Assembly: GCA_003648085.1 (NCBI GenBank)
Contig: QMOC01000146.1
Coordinates: forward strand, 1 to 6,728
From: Chloroflexota bacterium
GTDB lineage: Bacteria; Chloroflexota; Anaerolineae; B4-G1
DNA length: 6,728 bases
Direction of reading: 5' to 3'
Shown here: piece by piece, positions 1 to 5,518 of the stretch
Layout: each line of letters opens with the position of its first letter
Numbering within the stretch: the first letter of the stretch is position 1
Program-made: the position numbers and the translations under genes
The notes under the pieces: generated by a model
The model's database searches: none
What the model was told of the DNA's origin: nothing
The model's input: the letters and a program-made list of their open reading frames with translations, nothing else

Positions 1-105
1 AACCTCTTGCGGTGGTTAGGGTACCGGTACATCCCTGACGGGTGGCGAGCGATGGCTGCGCGCCCCGACCGTGGCCTGGCCCTGCTCACCACGAAACTCT
101 GTTAG
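1..105 (+). CDS. C-terminal end of an upstream gene, unidentified (partial)
   Basis: Frame 1 is open from the window edge to a TAG stop at 103-105, giving 34 residues that include WLGYRYIPDGWRAMAARPD. The other two forward frames close early in this stretch. Third codon positions are mostly G or C, like the genes further on, which supports real coding. The piece is too short to name a family. It lies about 35 nt upstream of a strong promoter, so it probably belongs to a separate upstream transcription unit. It could also be a chance open frame. Confidence 0.5.
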   Translation, partial: NLLRWLGYRYIPDGWRAMAARPDRGLALLTTKLC

Positions 106-140
106 AAAACCGGAAAGCCCTGGCCTTCCGCCCAAAACCC

Positions 141-169
141 TTGACACAGGCTGATTGTTAATGTATAAT
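141..169 (+). promoter_or_regulatory. Consensus sigma-70 type promoter
   Basis: A perfect -35 box TTGACA lies at 141-146 and a perfect -10 box TATAAT at 164-169, separated by the ideal 17 bp. The surroundings are AT-rich in an otherwise G+C-rich window. Transcription should begin near position 176-177, leaving a leader of about 240 nt before the ATG at 421. A promoter this close to consensus would be expected to fire constitutively, so control is likely to be exerted downstream, where an intrinsic terminator sits. Similar words lie in and just after the promoter (TTGTTAAT at 155-162, TTGCTAAT at 169-176, AGCTAAAA at 177-184). They could be operator half-sites, but the similarity is weak. Confidence 0.9.
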
Positions 170-197
170 TGCTAATAGCTAAAACAATTAAATGAGC

Positions 198-281
198 GGC
201 TACCCTGCGGATGGGACCGCGAGGCTGTGGTATGATCCGCCTTCGTGCAGCCGAGCTGCCGAGAGTGATCTCTTGGTAGTT
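198..281 (+). promoter_or_regulatory. Structured leader RNA, attenuator or riboswitch-like, class unknown
   Basis: The transcribed leader can fold into a compact multi-branch structure. GCGGAT (207-212) pairs with ATCCGC (235-240). Past a 3x3 internal loop, ACCGC (216-220) pairs with GTGGT (227-231), closing a six-base loop. GCAGC (247-251) pairs with GCTGC (255-259), and GAGA/TCTC (261-264/269-272) closes a GTGA tetraloop. CTACC (200-204) pairs perfectly with GGTAG (275-279), and two G-U pairs extend this to 198-281, enclosing the whole element. The enclosing pairing uses the 3' arm of the intrinsic terminator, so the two folds exclude each other. I do not recognise a known riboswitch class. 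The ligand or signal is unknown. Confidence 0.55.
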
Positions 282-290
282 CGGTTTTTT
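251..290 (+). terminator. Rho-independent terminator inside the leader (attenuator)
   Basis: Bases 251-260 pair with 275-284 over ten consecutive pairs (two G-U). GAGA (261-264) pairs with TCTC (269-272) around a GTGA tetraloop, with two unpaired T at 273-274. The stem is followed directly by six T (285-290). This is a textbook intrinsic terminator about 75-115 nt downstream of the expected transcription start and 131 nt upstream of the first start codon. Alone it would release an RNA of about 114 nt. Its place between a consensus promoter and the operon argues for conditional termination. The alternative reading is that it ends a free-standing small RNA. Confidence 0.85.
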
Positions 291-377
291 CAATTAAGGA
301 GGTGATGCAGGAGCAAGATATAAGACCCAAGTGGTTGCTAAGGACGACCTCGATCGGAACAATTTTATCCCGCATTT

Positions 378-395
378 CGGGCCCTGAAGGGCCTG
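378..395 (+). promoter_or_regulatory. Leader hairpin just upstream of the ribosome binding site
   Basis: CGGGCCC (378-384) pairs with GGGCCTG (389-395, one G-U) around a TGAA tetraloop, a seven-pair stem ending 12 nt before the Shine-Dalgarno sequence of the first gene. It competes with a smaller hairpin, CCCG/CGGG (369-372/378-381). No T-run follows, so it is not an intrinsic terminator. A role in translation initiation or mRNA stability is possible but not shown. Confidence 0.4.
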
Positions 396-407
396 TCAAT
401 AACATCT

Positions 408-420
408 GGAGGTGTTAACT
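408..420 (+). promoter_or_regulatory. Ribosome binding site that fixes the start of the 593-aa gene
   Basis: GGAGGTG at 408-414 is a very strong Shine-Dalgarno sequence with 8 nt between GGAGG and the ATG at 421. An in-frame GTG at 412 lies inside this sequence and cannot be the start, so the protein begins at ATG 421. Confidence 0.85.
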
Positions 421-2202
421 ATGGAGAAGGAAATCCTGGCAACGATTATGGCGGTGACTTCGAATGTGGAGTACACCACCAGTGACCGCATTGAGGCGTT
501 GACTAAGGGGCACGGTATGTTGAACCTGGCTGCCCTCTGCGCCGCCAACGCGATGACGGGGGAGATTTTGCAGGGGCGGAGCATCGAACTTAGCGACGCC
601 AATCTGGAGGAATTACCCCTTGACCACATAGTCGAGGTAGGCGTCAGGGCGGCTATGGAGGCGGGCGCGGCGCCGGCGAACGCGGCCTTGATCACTGCTG
701 CCTTGCTCAATATCGCTGGCACGGCGCCCCGCGCTGGCGTGCCTGCGGGTAACCGCAAACTGGGGGCGATGGCGCGGATGAAAGCAGGTGCATGTCGCTC
801 CGGCGTGGCGGCCATCCCCACCTCTAAGTTGACCAACAAGGTCTCGGGTTTCGCCGCTGTGCAGGCTCTCTATGAGGCGATGCAGAAGGGCGAACTGGTC
901 CGTGTAGACGGCGCCGATGTGCCCCCCTTCGTTGCCGGCGGTGCCCCTATGGGCCACAGCGTGTTGGGCGAGGATATGGTCTATGTTGACCTGTGTCTGA
1001 AGGGCGGCAAGATCGCCGTGGACGCGATGATGAAGGCCTATCGGGGCGTCGGCATCACCCCCAGCCCCATCCAGTGCGCCATCCTCGCCGCCGCTGCTGT
1101 ACTGGAACTGGTCAACCCCGACGGGATGATCGGCGCGGAATACGGCGAGTTCTTCGTCCAGGGCACCTGCTACCTGGCCGGTAAGGGCGCTGCCGAGGCC
1201 GCCGGTCTCCCTGAGAAACTCCACCTGCGCGGCACGGGCAAGGAATACGACACCGCCACCCTCGTCGGCAGCCTGGGGATGATCCTCAAAGACGTCGGTG
1301 CGCCCTCGGTGATCGGGATGATGACCCTGAATGAGGCTTTGGCCGCCTTCATGGAGGCCCCGATGATCGGCGCCGGCTTCGGTGGCGGCCCGGTCAACCC
1401 CCCGCTCGCCCACCTGGTGGCCGATGGCGTCATTGCCATGAACCTGCTCATCGCCAACGGGGGCGACGTAGAGGCAGCGGCCGACGCCGTCAGGGAGGTC
1501 AAACTCACCCAGTGGATTGACCCCGAGATCGCCGCTTTCTCCACCAACACTGTCGCCCGCAAGGCTGAGCAGATCCGCCGAGGGCGGGTCACGGAAACCA
1601 TTATCAAGGCTACCGACGGCATCCGGGCCAACGCTATCTACAGGCGAGCCAAGTACGCCTACGATGAGCTCAGCGCCGGCAAGGACTTGGGGGAGATCTG
1701 CCTCGCGCTGGACAAGGAGCGGCAGGCCAAGGTCGAGGAGAACGCCTCCAAGATCCTCAGTGCCTTCTTCGGCAAGGACATCACCATTAAGTTCACCAAG
1801 ATGGCCGGAGGTGCCCGCCGTGACCATCCTTTCGCCAAGACTTACTGGGGCTTCGACGCCGACGTGGACGCTGAGGTCACCGTGGACGGGGAGAAGTTCG
1901 TTCTCACGGGCCTTTGCCACAAGGTGATCCCCGATGCCGTGCTGAATAAAAAGGCCGAACTCTCAATCCCCATCACTGTCGCCTCGGCGGTGATCCAGGA
2001 GATTATGTACATCGGATGCTGCACCATCAACGTGGTCGTCCCGGCCGCCGTCGCTGCGGCAATGGGCAAATACTCTTGGAAGGACGCCGGCAAGGTGGCC
2101 GAGAAGGGTGCCAAGATCACCGCCGCTATCCCGGGAGCCAAGGCTACGGCCCGCGAGGTAGCCCGGTTGGCCGTGCGGATCATGCAGGACCTGGAGGACT
2201 AG
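421..2202 (+). CDS. Conserved-looking 593-residue protein of unknown function, first gene of the H4MPT cluster
   Basis: I do not recognise this family. The 593 residues are rich in Ala and Gly, with many short hydrophobic helices. There is no clear signal peptide, and the mix of hydrophobic and charged stretches suggests a soluble protein. Notable segments are a Gly/Arg-rich stretch at about 100-128 ([20 protein letters not shown], then AGACRSG), [16 protein letters not shown] near 271-286, a Gly cluster [12 protein letters not shown] at 317-328, and [11 protein letters not shown] at 461-471. There are nine cysteines (40, 125, 192, 219, 250, 427, 499, 533, 534), including a CC pair, but no standard iron-sulfur motif. 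The Ala-rich texture loosely recalls L-serine dehydratase/cysteine desulfidase-type enzymes, but I see no diagnostic motif. It is the first gene after the attenuator-like leader and precedes a LarC2-like gene and mtdB on the same strand, so a role in cofactor or one-carbon metabolism is inferred from context only. Confidence 0.9.
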   Translation: MEKEILATIMAVTSNVEYTTSDRIEALTKGHGMLNLAALCAANAMTGEILQGRSIELSDANLEELPLDHIVEVGVRAAMEAGAAPANAALITAALLNIAGTAPRAGVPAGNRKLGAMARMKAGACRSGVAAIPTSKLTNKVSGFAAVQALYEAMQKGELVRVDGADVPPFVAGGAPMGHSVLGEDMVYVDLCLKGGKIAVDAMMKAYRGVGITPSPIQCAILAAAAVLELVNPDGMIGAEYGEFFVQGTCYLAGKGAAEAAGLPEKLHLRGTGKEYDTATLVGSLGMILKDVGAPSVIGMMTLNEALAAFMEAPMIGAGFGGGPVNPPLAHLVADGVIAMNLLIANGGDVEAAADAVREVKLTQWIDPEIAAFSTNTVARKAEQIRRGRVTETIIKATDGIRANAIYRRAKYAYDELSAGKDLGEICLALDKERQAKVEENASKILSAFFGKDITIKFTKMAGGARRDHPFAKTYWGFDADVDAEVTVDGEKFVLTGLCHKVIPDAVLNKKAELSIPITVASAVIQEIMYIGCCTINVVVPAAVAAAMGKYSWKDAGKVAEKGAKITAAIPGAKATAREVARLAVRIMQDLED

Positions 2203-2246
2203 TCCATCTTGGCCGCCTCCTCGTGGCCCATCCGCTCTATCGCATA

Positions 2247-2285
2247 GCAGGGTAGGGGCGCAGTGATGCTGCGCCCCTACCTTGC
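2247..2285. repeat. Large intergenic palindrome (GGTAGGGGCGCAG stem)
   Basis: Thirteen perfect base pairs join 2251-2263 to 2269-2281 around a five-base loop (TGATG). Four more pairs (2247-2250 with 2282-2285, one G-U) extend the stem to 17. No T-run follows in either direction, so it is not a canonical intrinsic terminator. From memory, GTAGGGGCG...CGCCCCTAC palindromes occur as dispersed repeats in several bacterial groups, Chloroflexota among them. Between co-oriented genes it could stabilise the upstream message or partly attenuate transcription. The rest of the gap (2203-2246, 2286-2300) shows no other feature. Confidence 0.7.
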
Positions 2286-2300
2286 CAACTGGGATGGACT

Positions 2301-2861
2301 ATGCTATTTCTGGTAAATGTAGATGATATATCCGGTGAAACGGTCCCCTACGTCATCGAAGGGCTGATGGCGCGAGGGGCCACGAATGTCCACGTGATGC
2401 AGGCCCTCACCAAGAAAGGGCGACCGGAGTACCTTTTCCTGGTGGATGCGCCGGAGGAGCAGATCGAAGCACTTGGTGGTTTCCTGGCCGCCGAACTGGG
2501 CACACTCGGCTTACACATCGTCGAAACGCATCACGTCCGCTTTGAGTATCAGGTTCGTCACGTGCGGCTGACCGCCCAGATAGATGAGGGTCTGATACGG
2601 GTGCTCGTCCGGGTGAAGGAAGTCCTCAACAGGGAGGGACAGACTGTATCCGTCAAGGCCGAGTACGAGGACCTGCAGGCGGCTCTCGCCCGGTTCCGGC
2701 AGGCGGGGGTGTCGGTCTCACTCGCCGCTCTGAAAGGCCTCGTAGAGCAGACGGTACTGGGGCAGGAGGAAGGCTTCTACCGAGGTATCCGGGCAGAGTT
2801 CAAAGCGACGCACTATGATGCAGGAGGAGGGAGCGATGAAAAACATACTCATTTACTTTGA
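2301..2861 (+). CDS. Stand-alone LarC C-terminal-domain-like protein (LarC2/DUF111-type)
   Basis: This 186-residue protein resembles only the C-terminal half of LarC, the CTP-dependent cyclometallase that inserts nickel into the nickel-pincer nucleotide cofactor. The match covers the opening strand and acidic motif NVDDISGE (6-13, compare ETNIDD at the start of LarC2), TKKGRPEYLFLVDAPEE (37-53, compare MKKNRPGTLLTVL), the LGTLGLHIVE segment (66-75), and VKAEYEDLQAAL followed by VSLAALKGLVEQ (118-150), the LarC2 ending. No LarC1 half lies upstream, and neither LarB nor LarE is present. The start ATG has only a weak purine-rich stretch (GGGATGGA) before it. The C-terminal tail HYDAGGGSDEKHTHLL overlaps the start of mtdB by 26 nt, suggesting translational coupling. 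The fold assignment is fairly safe. The function, including any nickel or nucleotide binding, is not. Confidence 0.75.
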   Translation: MLFLVNVDDISGETVPYVIEGLMARGATNVHVMQALTKKGRPEYLFLVDAPEEQIEALGGFLAAELGTLGLHIVETHHVRFEYQVRHVRLTAQIDEGLIRVLVRVKEVLNREGQTVSVKAEYEDLQAALARFRQAGVSVSLAALKGLVEQTVLGQEEGFYRGIRAEFKATHYDAGGGSDEKHTHLL

Positions 2862-3711
2862 CATGGACAAGCGTCCGAGTCCGTTCGATATTCTGTTCGC
2901 CTATGATGTGGGATTCGATATTGTGTTGCCGTTCAGCGGGGTGGGAGTGGAGGAAGTAAAAGCACTGGTGCAGGATGCGATGTTTCCCCGTGGGCCGAAA
3001 GGGGCGAAATACACAACGCTCTTCTTTGGGGGAACCGACCTCGACGCGGTCGAGAAAATGGCGGAGAAGGCCAGAAAGACAATGTTCCCGCCATTCCAAC
3101 TCTCCATTGCCCTTGACCCGAAGGGGGCCTATACAACTTCCGCCGCCATTGTCGCGAAGGTATTGGAGGCCCTGAGCACGAAGGGCGAGACACTTGAGGG
3201 CAAGAGGGCAGCCGTGCTGGGCGGTGGTGGCCGTGTGGGCCGGGTGACGAGCAGGATACTGGCCCGTGAAGGCGTGGAGGTCACCATCGTGGACATCGCC
3301 GAAGAAGTGGGGAAGATCGCGGAAAGGGTCTCCGAAAAGGTGGGCGGGAAGGTGAGGGGAGTGAGAGTGACTTCCCCGGAGGAGATCGTATCTGCGGCGA
3401 AGGACTGCGAAATTGTGATCGCCACAGGCCCCGCGGGAGTCGAACTCCTGCCCGAAGGCTTCCTTCCGAAACTAGAGAAGTGCCTGGTCGCGGCGGACGT
3501 GAACGCTGTCCCGCCGGCAGGGATCGGTGGGATAAAGGCGAAATATGACAAGAAAGAAAAAGAAGGGATCCTGACTATAGGGGCACTCGCCATCGGGGAC
3601 CTGAGAAACAAGATAGAGGCGAAGATGCTGAGGACGGCGATGGAATCTGAGGGCGCGTTCCTCGGCTACGCCGACACCTTTGAGTTCGCCAAGGAACTGG
3701 CGGAGATCTGA
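2836..3711 (+). CDS. mtdB: NAD(P)-dependent methylene-tetrahydromethanopterin dehydrogenase (MtdB/MtdA family)
   Basis: The enzyme oxidises methylene-H4MPT to methenyl-H4MPT (reversibly) in the cytoplasm, with NAD(P) as acceptor. The 291-residue length fits the family (about 290-300). Family hallmarks appear in order: N-terminal KNILIYFDMDKRPSPFDILFAYDVG; RGPKGAKYTTLFFGGTD; FPPFQLSIALDPKGAYTTSAA; the nucleotide-binding loop GGGGRVG (129-135); ATGPAGVELLP; ADVNAVPPAGIGGIKA; and GALAIGDLRNKIEAKML near the end. Asp153 closes the second strand of the Rossmann fold (VTIVD), where acidic residues usually favour NAD+ over NADP+. The start at 2836 is chosen because AGGAGG (2822-2827) lies 8 nt before it and the family begins there; the in-frame ATGs at 2815 and 2818 would add a poor extension. 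It overlaps the LarC2-like gene by 26 nt. MtdA, which also acts on methylene-tetrahydrofolate, is the close alternative. Confidence 0.92.
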   Translation: MKNILIYFDMDKRPSPFDILFAYDVGFDIVLPFSGVGVEEVKALVQDAMFPRGPKGAKYTTLFFGGTDLDAVEKMAEKARKTMFPPFQLSIALDPKGAYTTSAAIVAKVLEALSTKGETLEGKRAAVLGGGGRVGRVTSRILAREGVEVTIVDIAEEVGKIAERVSEKVGGKVRGVRVTSPEEIVSAAKDCEIVIATGPAGVELLPEGFLPKLEKCLVAADVNAVPPAGIGGIKAKYDKKEKEGILTIGALAIGDLRNKIEAKMLRTAMESEGAFLGYADTFEFAKELAEI

Positions 3712-3730
3712 CCCCAGGTGGCTGCGCATA

Positions 3731-4882
3731 GTGAGTATCCTGGTCGTCGGCCTGAGCACCCGCGCCATCGCCGAGTCGGCGGTGCGGGGCGGCCATCGGG
3801 TCGTCACGGTGGACTTCTTCGGCGATCGGGACCAGCGGGCGCTGGTGGAGAACTATGCGCTCCTGCGAGATTTCGCTCTCCCGTTCAGTGTCGAGGGGTT
3901 GCTCTTGGTCAGCCGCCACCTGGACTTCGGGGCGGTGGTCTACATCTCGAACCTGGAAAACCACCCCGAGGTGGTAGAGGCGCTGGCACGAGGGCGTGTC
4001 CTGCTCGGGAACGCTCCGGCCGTGCTGCGACGGGTGCGGGACTGGCGGACGCTGCGGGCTTTCTGCCGGGAAGAAAGCCTGCTCTGCCCGACCACGCTTC
4101 TGTCCGGGGAGGAGCCGGAAGCCGACCCGACGGTTCGTTGGCTGCGCAAGCCGGTCCGTAGCGGCGGTGGGCACGGCATCCGGCCCTGGACGGGGAAGCC
4201 GCTGGATGAGGCGCACATCTTGCAGGCATATGTCGAGGGGCGGCCCGCTTCGGCGGCCTTCGTGGCCGATGGGCAGCGATGTGTGGTCATCGGACTGACG
4301 GAGCAGCTCATCGGGCGGAGGGAGTTAGGGGCGCGGGGGTTCACCTGGTGCGGCAACATCCTCCCGCTGGCGCTCCCCCCCGACGAAGGGGCCGCCCTCT
4401 TGAAGGATGTGGAGAGGATGGCTGCCCGGCTCACCCGTCGTTTCGACCTCCGGGGGGTGAATGGGATGGACCTGGTGGTGGCGAAGGGCCCGAAAGGACG
4501 CCTCTGTCCCTTCCTGGTGGAGATCAACCCTCGCTACACCGCCTCGATGGAACTTGTGGAGTGGGCCTATGGACTCAACGTCTTCTCCCTTCACCTGGAG
4601 GCCATGGCCGGCCGGCTGCCCGATTTCTCCCTGGCGCAGCATCTCCTCGGCCCGTACTTTGGCAAGGGGATCGTCTACGCCAGGCAGACGGTGATCGTGC
4701 CGGAGACGGAGGGATGGGTGGAGCGGGGGAGGCGGGATGTCCCTTTCCCCGGCGAGCGGATCGAGGACGGTCACCCGGTCTGCACGGTGCTGGCGGAGGG
4801 GGAGACGCGGGAGCGGTGCTGGAACCATCTGCTGGCGGGTGTGGAAGCCGTCCGGCGGGAGATCGAGTCCCACAAACTGTGA
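3731..4882 (+). CDS. ATP-grasp family ligase-like protein, probably H4MPT/methanofuran cofactor-related
   Basis: The 383-residue protein has the ATP-grasp layout. It has an N-terminal Rossmann-like strand-loop (SILVVGLSTRAIAESAVRGG), a nucleotide-binding lysine and glycine-rich loop RKPVRSGGGHG (Lys140, Gly145-147), GVNGMDLVV before the active site, and the metal-binding signature VEINPRYTASMELVE (Glu264, Asn266). ATP-grasp enzymes join a carboxylate to an amine or thiol through an acyl phosphate. The sequence looks like the COG2232-type protein that, as I recall, occurs in bacterial H4MPT clusters (Orf17 of Methylobacterium). The exact substrate is not certain. The start at GTG 3731 is preferred over an upstream ATG at 3680 because the conserved strand begins there, AGGTGG (3716-3721) lies 9 nt before it, and the upstream ATG would overlap mtdB. 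The gap from mtdB is only 19 nt, so the two are likely co-transcribed. Confidence 0.85.
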   Translation: MSILVVGLSTRAIAESAVRGGHRVVTVDFFGDRDQRALVENYALLRDFALPFSVEGLLLVSRHLDFGAVVYISNLENHPEVVEALARGRVLLGNAPAVLRRVRDWRTLRAFCREESLLCPTTLLSGEEPEADPTVRWLRKPVRSGGGHGIRPWTGKPLDEAHILQAYVEGRPASAAFVADGQRCVVIGLTEQLIGRRELGARGFTWCGNILPLALPPDEGAALLKDVERMAARLTRRFDLRGVNGMDLVVAKGPKGRLCPFLVEINPRYTASMELVEWAYGLNVFSLHLEAMAGRLPDFSLAQHLLGPYFGKGIVYARQTVIVPETEGWVERGRRDVPFPGERIEDGHPVCTVLAEGETRERCWNHLLAGVEAVRREIESHKL

Positions 4883-4917
4883 AAAAGATTTCCCAATAGT
4901 AGGCCCGCAGTTTCCCA

Positions 4918-5187
4918 TCAGGCATCCACAACCTCTGCCTCTGAGAAGCCGAAACGCTCTCGCATGGTCAGGAAACTCTTGTATCGGACTCGCCACTCCC
5001 AGTAATCGGTCGGGCCTTCCTGGAGGATGCCCTCCTGAAACTTGCGGTAGAATTCAGCCGAGGTCATACCATATTTCCGCTCCAGGCGGCGTAGAATGCG
5101 CACGGTCTCGGCGAAGTACTCGGCCGGCGTCCTGGATGGGCGGGTGGGCAGAGTTCTCCTGGCCTGGATGGCTGAGGTCACAAACAT
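4918..5187 (-). CDS. Small opposite-strand hypothetical protein, possibly an orphan or truncated antitoxin-like gene
   Basis: The 89-residue frame on the minus strand reads like a real protein: RILRRLERKYGMTSAEFYRK, then QEGILQEGPTDYWEWRVRYKSFLTMRERFGF. The core (about 22-80) is charged, helical and typical of small hypothetical proteins built around YGM(T/S)SxEFY, which as I recall often sit beside small toxin-like genes. No such partner is present here. The only ATG (5185-5187) overlaps the start codon of fwdD on the other strand, lacks a good ribosome binding site, and is followed by about 20 atypical residues, so the true start may be lost or lie further in. It separates the ATP-grasp gene from fwdDB. 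It may be an insertion remnant or a live small gene. The 35 nt between 4882 and 4918 show nothing else. Confidence 0.55.
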   Translation of the reverse strand: MFVTSAIQARRTLPTRPSRTPAEYFAETVRILRRLERKYGMTSAEFYRKFQEGILQEGPTDYWEWRVRYKSFLTMRERFGFSEAEVVDA

Positions 5188-5518
5188 GAATGAATACTTC
5201 ACGTTGATCACTGGACGCACCCCCAAACAGGGGGAGGGCCTGCATAAGGGGAAGGATTCGGAGGCGTACCGCCGCGCCACGGCGTTGGTGGAGATGAGCC
5301 TGGAGGATATGGCCCGTCTGGGGATCGAGGAAGGGCAGGTTGTCCGTGTGCGGACGGCGGCCGGACAGGTGGAGGTGCCCGTCCGTGCCGGGGCGCTCCC
5401 CCCAGGGCTGCTGTTCGTCCCGATGGGACCTGTGGCGAACATGCTCATCGGTGCGAAGACAGAGGGCACGGGAATGCCGCCCTTCAAGGGACTGGCGGCG
5501 GAGGTGGAACCGAGGTGA
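5186..5518 (+). CDS. fwdD: Formylmethanofuran dehydrogenase subunit D (molybdopterin dinucleotide-binding)
   Basis: This 110-residue subunit supplies the C-terminal molybdopterin guanine dinucleotide-binding beta-barrel that, with subunit B, forms the Mo/W formate-oxidising site of formylmethanofuran dehydrogenase. Hallmarks are LITGRTPKQG (8-16), MSLEDMARLGIEEGQVVRV (37-55), and the near-diagnostic FVPMGPVANMLIG (77-89) plus TEGTGMPPFKG (92-102), all matching archaeal FwdD/FmdD. Archaeal homologues run to about 130 residues, so this is a compact version. ATG 5186 is chosen because GAGG (5174-5177) precedes it by 8 nt and the family starts with this strand; an in-frame ATG at 5168 is the alternative. 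The stop overlaps the GTG start of fwdB. Classical bacterial Fhc complexes lack this subunit. Confidence 0.9.
   Translation: MNEYFTLITGRTPKQGEGLHKGKDSEAYRRATALVEMSLEDMARLGIEEGQVVRVRTAAGQVEVPVRAGALPPGLLFVPMGPVANMLIGAKTEGTGMPPFKGLAAEVEPR

Noticed and set aside
111..130. Inverted repeat CGGAA/TTCCG with inner GCC/GGC after the upstream partial gene, a possible terminator
   Set aside because: The stem has a mismatch, the inner loop is only 2 nt, and there is no T-run on the + strand.
211..233. GGGACCGCG and the leader layout recall a T-box (GGTGGNACCGCG)
   Set aside because: The match is partial, the motif lies before rather than next to the antiterminator, no specifier-loop architecture is visible, and the downstream gene is not an amino-acid gene I can recognise.
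412..420. GTG at 412 as start of the 593-aa gene, adding three residues
   Set aside because: The GTG is part of the Shine-Dalgarno sequence GGAGGTG itself; ATG 421 has ideal spacing.
613..1920. Long minus-strand open frame opposite the 593-aa gene
   Set aside because: It is a shadow of G+C-rich coding sequence on the other strand: low-complexity, Gly/His/Asp-rich translation with no recognisable motif or ribosome binding site.
3575..4216. Minus-strand open frames opposite mtdB and the ATP-grasp gene
   Set aside because: Their translations are Pro/Arg-rich and featureless, while the plus strand carries clear family motifs.
5096..5185. N-terminal extension of FwdD from the ATG at 5096
   Set aside because: FwdD homologues begin at the MNEYFTLITGRT strand; the extension overlaps the minus-strand gene and has no family similarity.
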